Assembly (NCBI GenBank): GCA_018398765.1
Contig: JAHBMJ010002987.1
Location: 1-14,191 of the forward strand
Length of the DNA stretch: 14,191 nucleotides
Direction: 5' to 3'
Source: Chromera velia
Lineage: Eukaryota > Sar > Chromeraceae
The notes beneath the pieces were generated by a model. The model did no database searches, was not told the origin of the DNA, and saw nothing but the letters and a program-made list of their open reading frames with translations. Shown here one piece after another: positions 1 through 10,300 of this stretch; the first letter of the stretch is position 1; every line of letters begins with the position of its first letter. The translations under genes and the position numbers were made by a program.

Positions 1-204
1 TGCTAAGCCGTCCAAAGAGTTCACATGAGCGTCCGTTTTCCCTTCCTCTGGCTTCTTCACGACTGGAACTGAACCGCGTGACTTCAGCTGCCCAACGTGG
101 AGAGTTCTCTCGACTGCTTCTTGCACAGGGTGGGGCATCTCACCTGAAGGTCGTGCCGAGGGATCTCTTACTGCATCAGACGGGCCCATGCCGAAGGAGG
201 GCAA
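1..204. repeat. Inverted duplicate of 11254-11457 in the plus-strand gene
   Basis: Position p pairs with position 11458-p without gaps. The first 83 bases at the window edge are identical in inverted orientation. Differences then appear in small clusters (84 and 88-90, 127-131, 141 and 143, 174-175, 190 and 192), and similarity stops at about 204, four bases inside the splice acceptor of the minus-strand exon. The match reaches the window edge, so the full repeat may be longer on the left. Confidence 0.93.
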
Positions 205-900
205 ACGCCTGCAACCAAAGAAGAGAGAACAAAATTCGAATAATTCCAAAGTCAGATCGAGCCATGCTGACGTGTCACATGCTTCTGTTTCTTCCCTCCC
301 TTTCTTTCTTCTCACTACACAACAGGCAAGGAAAAGGGGAAGACCGAAAGATTCGACCCAGACAAACACGACGGTCATTCATACAACATGGGCATGCTGG
401 GGGACCGAACATGGGACCGAGACATACATATACATAGAGACAAGATGAGATAAGCTAAGATAAGCGCTCCTTGCCTTCACACCTCCAAGCAGCATTTAGT
501 GGAATAACTCAAGTCACACACTGCCCACTGGTGTGGCCCCGCAGGAGAAAAGGCAAGACAAGAGAAGAGAGGAGAAGAGAAAGAAGGCTGATAGATCGAT
601 CAACGCTCAGGACGATGGCCTGTGCAGACAGCAGACTCACTCACTCACTCAAGCATGCGAAATGACCGACAGAGAGAGAAAAAGGGCAAAGACAAAGGGG
701 GAGAAGAAGCGAGGGACTCCATTGGTGTCTTGGACTCACCGGTTCCGTCTTCCTTCTCCTCGACAAAACAGCCACTTCCGTGAGATGGCTGTCATTTTGT
801 CCTCCTCGGAGGAGGCAGCCGAAGCAGGGGGGACACGGGAAGGCGAAGCTGCCTCACGGTCTGCGTATTGCAGCGGGGGGGGGGGACGCAGTGCCATGGA
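1..900 (-). CDS. Partial gene for a paralogue of the large plus-strand protein; runs off the left edge
   Basis: I do not recognise a known family. Two exons can be read on the minus strand: 900 to 740 (161 nt) and 208 to 1 (continuing past the window). The first follows a pyrimidine tract and CAG at 903-901 and ends at a GTGAGT donor (739-734). The second follows a pyrimidine tract and TTGCAG ending at 209. The first exon ends with two bases of a codon and the second supplies the third, so the frame is kept. The first exon encodes SMALRPPPPLQYADREAASP and then an Ala/Ser-rich stretch and a basic end. The second encodes a module running from LPSFGMGPS to SLDGLA. QYADREAASPSR matches QYADHEAASPSR of the plus gene. 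From the Met of MGPS to the final A of SLDGLA, 55 of 63 residues are identical to the plus gene. Open frames and intact splice sites argue against a dead copy. The 5' end is unsure: ATG at 897-895 could start it, or exon 900-740 could be internal. An in-frame upstream ATG at 1026 joined by a very short intron is also possible. Confidence 0.68.
209..739 (-). other. Intron of the minus-strand paralogue
   Basis: The 531-nt intron runs from a GTGAGT donor (739 down to 734) to a TTGCAG acceptor (214 down to 209). On the minus strand it is pyrimidine-rich, with a strong tract just before the acceptor. It contains a short ACTC microsatellite (about 637-650 on the plus strand). I see no coding sequence or RNA gene in it. 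On the plus strand it looks like purine-rich open frames, which are shadows. Confidence 0.65.
834..870. repeat. Short inverted duplicate of 12111-12147
   Basis: Thirty-five of 37 bases match the reverse complement of 12111-12147. Both copies are read in the same frame, giving QYADREAASPSR here and QYADHEAASPSR in the plus gene. This is much too long and exact for chance. Sequence on either side does not align clearly. Confidence 0.85.
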
Positions 901-961
901 CTGGAACAAAAAAAGGCGCCATTATATGCATCGATCCACCATGCATCCATCCACCTTTCCC

Positions 962-983
962 ATATATGCATGCACGCATATAT
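962..983. promoter_or_regulatory. Inverted repeat ATATATGC/GCATATAT containing TGCATGCA
   Basis: ATATATGC (962-969) and GCATATAT (976-983) are exact reverse complements six bases apart. TGCATGCA (967-974) is itself a palindrome overlapping the left arm. GCATGC-core words are known binding motifs of ApiAP2 factors and are enriched upstream of Toxoplasma ribosomal protein genes (YGCATGCR). Use here as a promoter element is inference from position between divergent genes. Confidence 0.35.
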
Positions 984-1112
984 CTTTCCGGCCCGCGGCC
1001 ATGGCCCGGCCTCTGAACACGCGCATGTTCAACTTTCAAGGGGAGTTTCGATCTCCGATGGCTGACTGAGCTTGTTTCATCGCTTCTACTGAGCAGCTTC
1101 TATCCCTGTGCA

Positions 1113-1157
1113 ATGAAAGTATCCCTGCAGATGGGAACAGACCTATCAGAGGAGTAG
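1113..1157 (+). other. Possible upstream ORF of 14 codons
   Basis: An ATG at 1113 reads MKVSLQMGTDLSEE and stops at TAG 1155-1157, about 130 bases before the proposed start of the large gene. A three-codon ORF at 1058-1069 lies further up. They would matter only if the leader of the plus gene starts before them, which is unknown. Confidence 0.2.
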
Positions 1158-1284
1158 AGTGGACGAGCCCTTTCGAAACGACTCACGACCGAAGGAGTGG
1201 ACCTGTATACGTATCGGTCGAACCTCAGATCCTTTGATTGACTTCGAATCACAATCTCTTATCGATTTTGTAAAGGACACCGAG

Positions 1285-1354
1285 ATGCCGAGCCCAAAAC
1301 CTCAAAAGCCTCTTGCTGATGACTGCTGGGCCGTCATTCATCAGTTAGAAGAAG
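1285..1354 (+). other. Exon 1 with the initiator ATG
   Basis: It encodes MPSPKPQKPLADDCWAVIHQ and then LEE, and ends with one base of a codon before the donor GTCTGT at 1355. Exon 2 supplies the missing two bases, making Ala. Confidence 0.7.
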
Positions 1355-4300
1355 GTCTGTCTTGCTGTTCTGTCATTTTTTGACTTGATTGGTTTCTGAC
1401 TGTCAGTCTGACTTTTTGTTCTCTGCGTTCCTTCTCCTTACTGGTGCCCTCCCCTTCCTTCCCGGGATGGTGTTCCCCTCCTACATTTTTCATGCCGTGT
1501 GATTCATCACGGGGGAAAACATCAATGCTTGTCCAGGGACCCGAAGGTTGAATGTGCAACGGCCCTCTCTCATCCTTCTGCTCTCTCTCTCTCTCTCTCT
1601 CTGTGCAGCACTGACCCGGGCACACGAGACGAGCAGTAGCATCCTGCAACAAATCAGAGAGGACAAGGTCAGTGGCACAGTCCTTGATGTTTGCTGAAGT
1701 GGTCCTTTCCTGGTTTGCAATTCTCTTCTGATTCACACGTCTTCTTGACCTCTGCTTACGGTCACCCTCGCTACCCACTTCGACCTCTTTCCTCATTCGA
1801 AACCTGTGGGCATTCTTCTCAAAGCGCCTCCAGTCACCCGCAACCCTTCCCTCCCCTCCTTCTGTTGCAGGCTCCCGGAGAAGTCCCGCATTCCAAAGAC
1901 AAACGGAGCGGGAGGCGTCACTCGGTCAGTCAGTCTGTCAGCGAGTCAATGCTTCAACTTTTCTATGCCGGGGCCCTGCAAGGAGGTTGAAAAGCAATGT
2001 GTGTGCCCATCAGTGAACGGTAGTTTTTTTTTTTTTGAGCACAGCAATGGTTGTGCGAAGTATGTTCATGCGTGTGTTCTGCTGTTTCCTTGCAGGCTGA
2101 GCGTGAGAAGAGGGATGGGAGACCGGAAACCCGAGATTTGTACAGACAGACTGCTGGAAAGTCGAGCGCTGCCACCAGGTGAGTGGAGAGAAACCCGGAG
2201 GCAGGCTCCAGATTTGAGCATGGAAAAAGACTTCTCCTCCCTGCAGGCACACAGGAGCACTTTCATTTATGCATACCTTCTTTCTCCTCCTCTGACTGCC
2301 TGCCCTCTGTTCTCTCGCAGGGCCGAGAGGCATCAGTATCGGAGAGGGGGCGATTCTTCCTTTGAGGAGAGCGAAGATTATCTCGGGGAAGAAGGGAGAT
2401 CGATGCACCCCCCTCCGAGAGGGTATTTTTCGTCTCGCGGTCTCTCGGGTCGGGTGCCTCCTGAGAGTGGGGAGAGAAGGAAGGAGAGAACTTTGGGAGA
2501 TCATGGTGGAAGGGGGGGAAAGGAGTATCGAAGAAAAGAGAGGGGGGTGGACGGGAAAAGGGCCGTATCTGATCTCACCGAAAGTCGTGATGCATTCGAA
2601 CGTCTTTTTGCAGAGCTGGACAAAATGGCAGAGACGGGAAGAAGCAGACGGAAGTTGCCCGATGACGAAAGAGAAGGCAGACGATCCTCTAGTCGTCGTG
2701 TGTCCCCGTCTCCCCCTGCCGCGAGGAGATCACCTGAGAGGGGCACCTCTCAGTCACGGAGGGGAGATAGTCCGGGACGGCTGGTCAGGTGGCGTCAGTG
2801 GAAGCAGGAGGAACGGATTCATGAAGGCAGCAGAGAGAGGACGTTGAGGGTGGCAGAGAGGAGGGTGGAGGATGAAGAGGGGGAAGGGCAGAATTCAGCA
2901 GTGACGGCAAGCAACAGTGAAGGAGTTGACTCGGATGGACTTTCTCAGGAGAGACTGGCTGTAGAGAGAGGAAGAGGAAGAGGAAGGGGAGAGAGGGAGT
3001 GGTCTCGGGGAAGAGGCAATGCAAGGGAAAGGGTGGGAGAGAGGGAAGCAACAGGTGGACGTTCTTTATCTGCGAAACGTGAAAGGTGAGTCTCTCCAAA
3101 TGAGCGTCCTTCATGTTTTGTTTTCTTTCCGTCTTCCTTGCCTCTGTCCTTTGCTCTCTGCTTTGTGTTCCTTCTCTATCCTTTCCTATGTCGTTGGCTC
3201 AATCAGTCTGCCAGGCCTTCGTGCTTCCTCGTCAAGCTTTCCTCTTTCTCTTCCTCTTCCTGCCATTCCATACTAACCCTTCCAGTTCCCCCCTCCCGCG
3301 TCGCGTTTCCGTTTCCCCCACTCTTTGCAGATCTCCGGGTCGCTTAGTTCCCTTCTCGCAGCCTTCACAGAAATTTGCACATTTGCTCGTTCTCAGAAAA
3401 TTGTTTGTCGTCATCGTTTGTGTGTCCACAGGCACAAAGGAGACAGATACGCACCTTCGAGGACGGGAGACGGCTCTCTGTGCGTGTGCGGTGCGGGGGA
3501 GCGGTCTGCTTCTCCCAGCGGGTTGAGGTCCTTCGGGGACTCTTACGGGACACGACCCGCCCCCCGGACGGCATCTCCCTGTGTGCCTCCCGTGTACGAC
3601 CACGAGACGGGCTTGCCGTGGCCCTGGAGTGTGGCGACGGGGGTAGGGCCTCCCTACAGCCCTCCGTATCGATCGCGCGCCTCACCACCCCACAGAACAG
3701 GGGATCTTCGGAGACGGCTCTTTAGATCGTCTCTCTGGTCACATGCTGATGGTGACCGGACGTTCGAACGGGATGAGGAGCGTTGGGGAGGGGTTGTGGG
3801 GGGGTATCCTGAAATTTCCGCTTCTGCTTCCTTGTCTCCCTCCCGCTTTTTTCACTCACGAAGGGAGGCAGAGAGGGTGACTGGAGATTGGAGATCCTCG
3901 CCTTCTCCTTCGCGTCTCTACCGCCGACCGTCTCCTTCTCCCGTCTCGCGTGACCTTGACAGGCACGGAGGTGGAGCAAGTCCATTGCAGGGAAGGGAGG
4001 GTTTTGGGTTCCGTCTCCCAGAGGCAGGAATCTTTTCCAAGAGACAGTTGGAGGGCGTGTCTAGAGACGTAGATGAGCAAGAGAGACAAGAGCTGTCAAT
4101 TCTTGAAGACTTCCTCAAAGGACGGGGAAGAAGGCGGGCTGAGGAGAGGGGAAATGGGGAAGGTGCCCAGTCTGCATCTGCGCAGAAACGCTCTTCCCTT
4201 GTTGCAGAGCAAGAGAAGACCCAACGGCGTTCGCGTGTGGGTGTGGGTCGAGTAGACGAGGAAGGCGAGGTGACAGAGCGCCATTCACAAAAGGCGTCTC

Positions 4301-7300
4301 GGCCAAACTCTCCAGCAGGAGGACCTCGTGCTCCCCCCTCCTTCAATCAGAGAAATTCGCTTCCTGCCTTCTCAGAAGGAAACACACAGGAACAGCAGCA
4401 TGATTCCAGAGACCGTTCCAAAAGCGCCTTTCCGGGACAGAGCCCGTCTCTCCCCCCTTCTGCAGTCACAGTAGCACCCCTGAAGGGAACAGTTGCGGGT
4501 TCTTCTCCTTCCTCTTCTCCGTTTCGTGTCAGACGCGGTCTGACGGAGGAGGACAGAACGGGCCAGGCTCCCCCTGCCGGGCTGCTGAGCCCAATTCGCA
4601 GTCTGTCTCGGTCCTCCTCCTTCAAGGGCGTGTCTCTAGAGGATCAGGGCACGAGCCCTTCTGCGAAAGGGAAAGTCGACAGCAGGAGAAATCAACATAA
4701 AGATAAAGATGTGCAGAGGACTCCTCCAGCCCGTTCCCTTTCTCGTTCCTCCTCCTTCAAAGGAGGGTCCCCTGAAGACCCCAGAGATGCCTCTCCCTCC
4801 AAAAACCAAGGAAGACAAAGAAATGCAAAACCACAACCGCAGTCTCCTGCGAGAAGTCTCTCCCGTTCCTCTTCCTTCAAAGGAGGTTCCCCTGAGGACG
4901 CCTCTCCTTCGAAAGACCGTGTGGCACCCCCCATGTCTCCGTCTCCCCCTCCTGCCAGAACCCTTTCTCGTTCTTCTTCCTTCAAGGGGGGCTCTCCAGA
5001 GGATCCGCGTGACCTCTCCCCCTCCAAGCAGCAGCAACATTTCCAGAACAATACTCAGAAAGGACAGGTACAGAATTCGCAGCAACCATTCGAAGCATGC
5101 GCAGAGCCCAGACCGAGCGTTGGCTTCTCCTCCGACGCCAGAGGAAAGGTCAGACCCCCATCTCCCACCACCACACCTGCAGCAGCAGCAGCGACCTTCC
5201 CTTCTCAACTCGGGGGCTCTCCAACAGCACCAGAAGAGCCTCTGGCTGAGGCCCACCTCCCAAGCAAAGAGAATGCCAAGGCCGACCGAAGCCCCACAAC
5301 GAAGGGGGAGGGGGTATCCTCTCCGCCTCGATCCCCCTCCCGAGGTTTGAAGGCCGAGGACCCTCGCCCTTCTTCTCCTTCTCGGTCCCCTTCGAAAGCC
5401 GCCTCGTTCTGGCAGAACAAAGACGACAGTGGAGGCATCAGAGAAGAAGCGGAGACCGCCACTTCGAAGGCTCCTTCCACTTCTAAACCCAAGTCGCCCT
5501 CTCAGAAGCCTGCGAGCATCTTGTCCAGCCCCAAGAGAGGGGCTTCTTCAGAGGGGGGTCCCCGTTTGAAGAAGACGTTGTCCTTCGACCTGGGTGAGGG
5601 CCGAGTAGAATCTCCCCCGTCTCCTGCCAGACGAATTGGCAAGGCAGAGGATGAGACTCCCTCAGCTGCAGCCTCTGCATCGTCTCCCAAGAGAACAGGA
5701 GAGCGGTATCTCTCTGGAGAGGGTCAAGCAAGCAAAAGAGACGAGAAGGGACACAGCCCGCATATGGACGCATCTCCACATCAACAGCAGCCCGAGGCCA
5801 CCCCCCTAAGTCTCCAGGACGCATTCAGAGGGACACCCCCAACGCTGCCGGGGGTCTCTCAGCGATCCAACCCTTCTGTCTCGGGTGGATCCCCGCATAA
5901 ACAGGCGGAAGGTGTGAAGCAAAAGATGCGAGAAGGTCCCGACCAGGCTGTACACGAGAAGAGAGAGGGGGAGGCACAGCGTGGACCGACTCCTCTGCTA
6001 GCCTCGTCTGGCAGGTCAGGAGAGGACGCAGCATCCGACGCTTCCCCCTCTCCTTCCCGATCCCTCAGGGCGTCATCGCCAGGTGCGAGGCGTGAGGATG
6101 TTGCACCCCGTTCACCCTCTCGCAAATCCACCAACATGATTGAGGGCCAATCCTCATCGTCCCAGTTGAGGGAGGGCCCTTTCCCCCCCGGTGAGAGACA
6201 GAGAGTGATCCCGATGTGGTCCAATGCCTCTGCACCCTTTTCTGTCGTCTCCTCCGAAGCGCCCAGAGACGCACTAACAGGGGCGCCGCTAGCAGCCGGT
6301 CCTGTTCCATGGGTAGGCGGGGGTGTAGAAGTGAGGAGGCCTGCAACGCCAGTCAGTGCTCTGATGCAGGGAGCCACTGAGGCGACCGACGTGACCCTGA
6401 AGAAGGAGGGGGTCCACGCAGACGCAGACCGTCTCCAGACGTCCGCACAAACTCGAGGGATTCCCTTTGTGGGGACAAACTCTGACAGGGTCATTCGAGG
6501 CCGTCTCCCCGTCTCCCTTCCTTCAGCGGGGATCTCTGCAGTCCCGCCCCTGCGTCCTCCCTTCCCCCTGGGCTCTTTTCACCATGTGCCGCAGCACCGA
6601 GCCCCCCCACACAGTCAGGCCTCAGCTGCCTCAGAGCTGGGGGCTTCTGCCCTGACAGATAAGGCAGATTCCGTGAAGGGCCGTTCGGCTGGAGTGCTCA
6701 AGGTAGAAGGGGGGGAAGAAAGGAATCCGCTCAGCACTTCTCAACTCAGAGGGGTCACGCTGCCTGTGCCCTCATCCCTCCCACCTGCGTCTGCCATGTC
6801 CTCTCAGGCATCCTTTCCACCCCCATATTCTCCTGAGTCCCAAACCGCGGACAAACGCTCTCCTCCAGACTCACCGGAAAACGACAAAGGCCACACAACC
6901 CATTTGTCCTCCCAAAAGCAAGGGGGCGGGAGGACGCCTGCATCTGCCCCCCCACAGGCTGAAGAGTCGTTGGTCAGAGAACCTCACGGAGAAATATCCC
7001 CTGCCGAAATCCCCTTTGTGCCTGCAGTCTCAACACCCCTACAGACGCAGCACAATAACGTAGAGGCCCCCTCCACAAGGGTGAGTGCCTCAATGAGGCG
7101 AGACAAGAATGTGCCCCCACAAGTTGTCACACACCAGATCTCCACACCAACAGGTGACAGAAACATCGTCAGGGTTGCCTTTGAAGTCGAGGCCTCAGTA
7201 CCCACTGCACAAGGGTTTCCAGCTCCGTCTCCAGAGCCCACCCCTTCAGCGTCGCAGGCAAAAAACGAAGAGGGTAGACCGTCTCTTTCAGAGATTCCTT

Positions 7301-10300
7301 CCAAAGAGAAACCGACAGACGATGAGTCAGGCAGAGAGAAGGAAAGAGGGATGTCGGAGGTTGGAGTGAAGGGTTCGGCAACAGAGAATGGGACCGATCA
7401 CGTGGTGGAGGAGGGAAAGGAAGAGAGTACTGCACACATAGAGCCCGGCCGAGCAGAGGGTGAGGAAGACAAAGCAAAAGCATCGTCTGTTGTGCACAGG
7501 CAAGACCAGTCGGGTCAAGAGCCCCTCCCCCCAACAGTTGACCAGCTGCGGAAACCTGCTGCAGACCGCAATGTGAGCGAGACAGGCCGGAACTGGCCCG
7601 TGCTCACAAACTCGGACATGGTCGGGGCCACCGCTCCCGATGCGGTACAGCCGAGTGAAAACGGAACAACACTGCAGGGAGGGAAGAGAGGGGGAGAGGA
7701 AGGGGGAGTGATAGAGAGGGAGAGGGGAGGGTCGTTCGCTGCAGTGGACGTCTCTGTTCGCGTGTCTCCTCGGTCCCTGGTAGGGGGAACGGGGCAGCAG
7801 CCACAACAGGGATGGGGGAGCGTTGACGCAGTAGCTCAGAGAGGAGTGACGAAGGGCGCAGACGAGATGGCAGCGTTGGTGTCTCCCGAGCTGCCTCTGG
7901 GAGACGGGCAACCACACCATATGGAGGCGGTAAGGCCGCAGCAGGGGAGGGGTGCTCCCCCCTCATCTTCCATGCAGGTCCATGGAGTTTGTCCCCGTCC
8001 GAGTGGGGCAGACGGAGGATACCCGTTGTCGGTTTCCTGTTCGAGTACTGCAGTCCGGGATGGTCGGTTTGACCCCCTGGGGGACACCATGAGAAGTCAC
8101 CCCGGAGAAGGGGAAGGAAGAGGCGGGGGCGGCTGTGTGGGAGAAGTTGATGAAATGGTCCCTCCCTCCCGCCTGCACCCTCGTGAGCGCTATTTGGAGC
8201 GAGAGGAGCTGGGGAGAGTCGAGGGTGAGCGTAAAGGGATGATGAAGCAGAAAGTCGACCGATCAGACCCGTGGTATGCCTCTTCACATCCTGAGGGGAC
8301 TCCCTTCGGGCGTTCTTACAGGGAGACGCTTCAACTACACAACAGTGTTCCGACGGCTGCTCCTTCCTCCGTTCACGCCCTCGAATCGATGCACAGAAGT
8401 CCACATCGTCCGCGCGCCCCTTCACTGGGCAAGAGTCGAATCGATAAGGGGGGTCTGGAGCAGAAGGAGGGAGGAAACCAACAAACCCCTGAGTGGCCCC
8501 AGCAGGGAGAGGGGGGTGCATCGCGGTCCATTTCCCCTTCAGAGATGCAAAGTGGTCGTCCCCTGAGTCGGCAGTTCCTTCGTGCCTACGCCGAGACCGA
8601 CAGCAGAATGTGCAATGAGATCGCACACAGACTGCGAAGGCATTCAAAGGAAGAATTCCATCACCCGTCTCCTAGACCCGTTGTGCCCTTCCATCCCTCC
8701 TCAAGACAGGGCAGCAGTCAGATGAGAGCTCGGGGTGCCTCTCCGGACAGCCCGAGGGCACAGAGCAGCCACCCGAGTCCCGCTCCTATTCCCTCTGCAA
8801 TGCTTGCGTCAGCGGCATCGTCCCAACGGCCTTCGTTTGGCTCTGCTGAAGGTGCAGGCGTGTTTGACGAGAGAGAGAGACCTGCAGTCAGACAGAGAGG
8901 TGCTAGCAGAGACGACGTCGGAGAGGGAGGCAGTAGCAGAGGACCACGCCCCCAACAAGTCATTTCTTTCACCCAGGAGGAAATTTCTGCCCTGCCGCCA
9001 TCTGCTCCCCCATCCACACTCCAAGCAGCCCCCACTCCTTCATCGTTCAACTTCCAATCAACATATCAGCCCCCTCCATCCACCTTCCAGGCAGCCCCTA
9101 CGTACCCCTCTCACCCACCCCACAGGCGTTCTGGGCGTTCTGTACCCCCACCCAACCGAGTCTCTGATGTGGATCAAGCAGAGGCACCCCAGGAGACTTC
9201 ACGACCCCCTTTCTTCCCTCCTCAAGAGGGGCACCAAGGGTTTCCCGTTCCTCCTCATGGAAGGAGACCCCACAACGACCCTCCGCATTGGCATTCCAGG
9301 GGGTCCCGTGTGCCTCCTGACGTTTGGGGAGGGGAGGGTCAGGGTCCCTATGGAGGTGGCAGAAGGCACCACCGGGGAGCACCCCCCCCAAGCAGATCCG
9401 CACCCCCTCGGGCTGCATACATGCACGGCACGCATCAGTCTCCTCATCCTTTCCCCCCACAATCAGACAGTGCGAAGAGGCATGCCGAGGCCCCTGTGAG
9501 TCACCCACGCAGCAGAGCAGCTCCTGCAGAAGTGACTGCCCATGCTATGCCTTCTCGACAGGCTCCGGTAGAGCAGTACCGCCCTCGGCCTCTGTTTCCC
9601 TTTGCGTGCGCCTACGAGGTGCGGCCGCGTATGCCAGTCTCTGGAGAGTGTGCGACCCTGGACCAAGCCCCCGTTGCCGGGTGGGGTGAGACAGTGGGCA
9701 GGGAGGCCGCAGGAACGCTCTCCGCTGCCGGTGCCGGTCCCTCGCCGTCCCCATTCACTCACCAGCCCCCCAACTATCCGGAAGAGAGGGATTTCCGTCC
9801 CTTTTTTGGGAACGGAACCGCACGGGAGGGGGGCAGAAAGGGGGAGACAGGTCGGGGGCCCCCCACGAGAGGGGACCTTCTGCCTGCTGGGGCAGGGCAT
9901 CAGGCAGAGGACGGAAGATGGAGGGAGACAAAGCCTATCGCAAACCCACCCTCCGTAGCTGTAGAGAGAGCCTATGCACAAGGAACTGCTGAGACCGACG
10001 AAGGACCTCAAGAAGGGCCCCCGGAGGTTTCGGTCTCTATCCGGGTTTCAGAGAGCAGGCATGGAGGGGGGGGGATCAAGGATCGAGAAGTTGGTGGTCA
10101 GGGAAGGGGGGGGACCCCTGTTACCAGAAGAGAAGTGGAGAGTGAAGATGTGGGTGTGAGGGGAAATGGGGAGTTCGAAAGGGAGGATTTTGTTGAGCAT
10201 CAGGCTGTCCCGCTGATGACAAGGGAAAGTGAGTCCAGTGAGAGGGGAGACGGTGAAGAGAATCAGATCTCTCAGAATGTGCCTCCTGTGTCAGTTAGAG

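Larger units (their letters stand above)
901..1284. promoter_or_regulatory. Intergenic region between two divergent genes, probable shared promoter
   Basis: No convincing exon lies here, although a minus-strand upstream exon beginning at ATG 1026 cannot be excluded. The region holds copies of ATGCATCC-like words (about 927-955), an AT-rich TATATGC segment near 922-930, and an inverted repeat at 962-983 centred on TGCATGCA. Because the flanking genes are transcribed away from each other, regulatory sites for both probably lie here. Transcription start sites cannot be seen from sequence. Confidence 0.45.

Noticed and set aside
78-665. Plus-strand open frames at the left end
   Set aside because: They are antisense to the minus-strand exon and intron; the paralogue match is read on the minus strand.
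3113-3526. Plus-strand open frame with a hydrophobic, membrane-like start
   Set aside because: Most of it is the pyrimidine-rich intron 5, which always reads as Leu, Phe and Ser. It could matter only through the alternative acceptor at 3330.
4591-5028. CRISPR-like array
   Set aside because: The repeats are in-frame coding repeats with degenerate bases and coding linkers in a eukaryotic gene.
4636-5256. Minus-strand open frame with repeated Glu/Gly peptides
   Set aside because: Its repeats are simply the antisense of the four Ser-rich repeats in the plus-strand gene.
7604-8647. Long minus-strand open frame (347 codons) opposite the large gene
   Set aside because: It lies wholly antisense to a better-supported coding exon, has shadow-type composition, and shows no splice or start context of its own.
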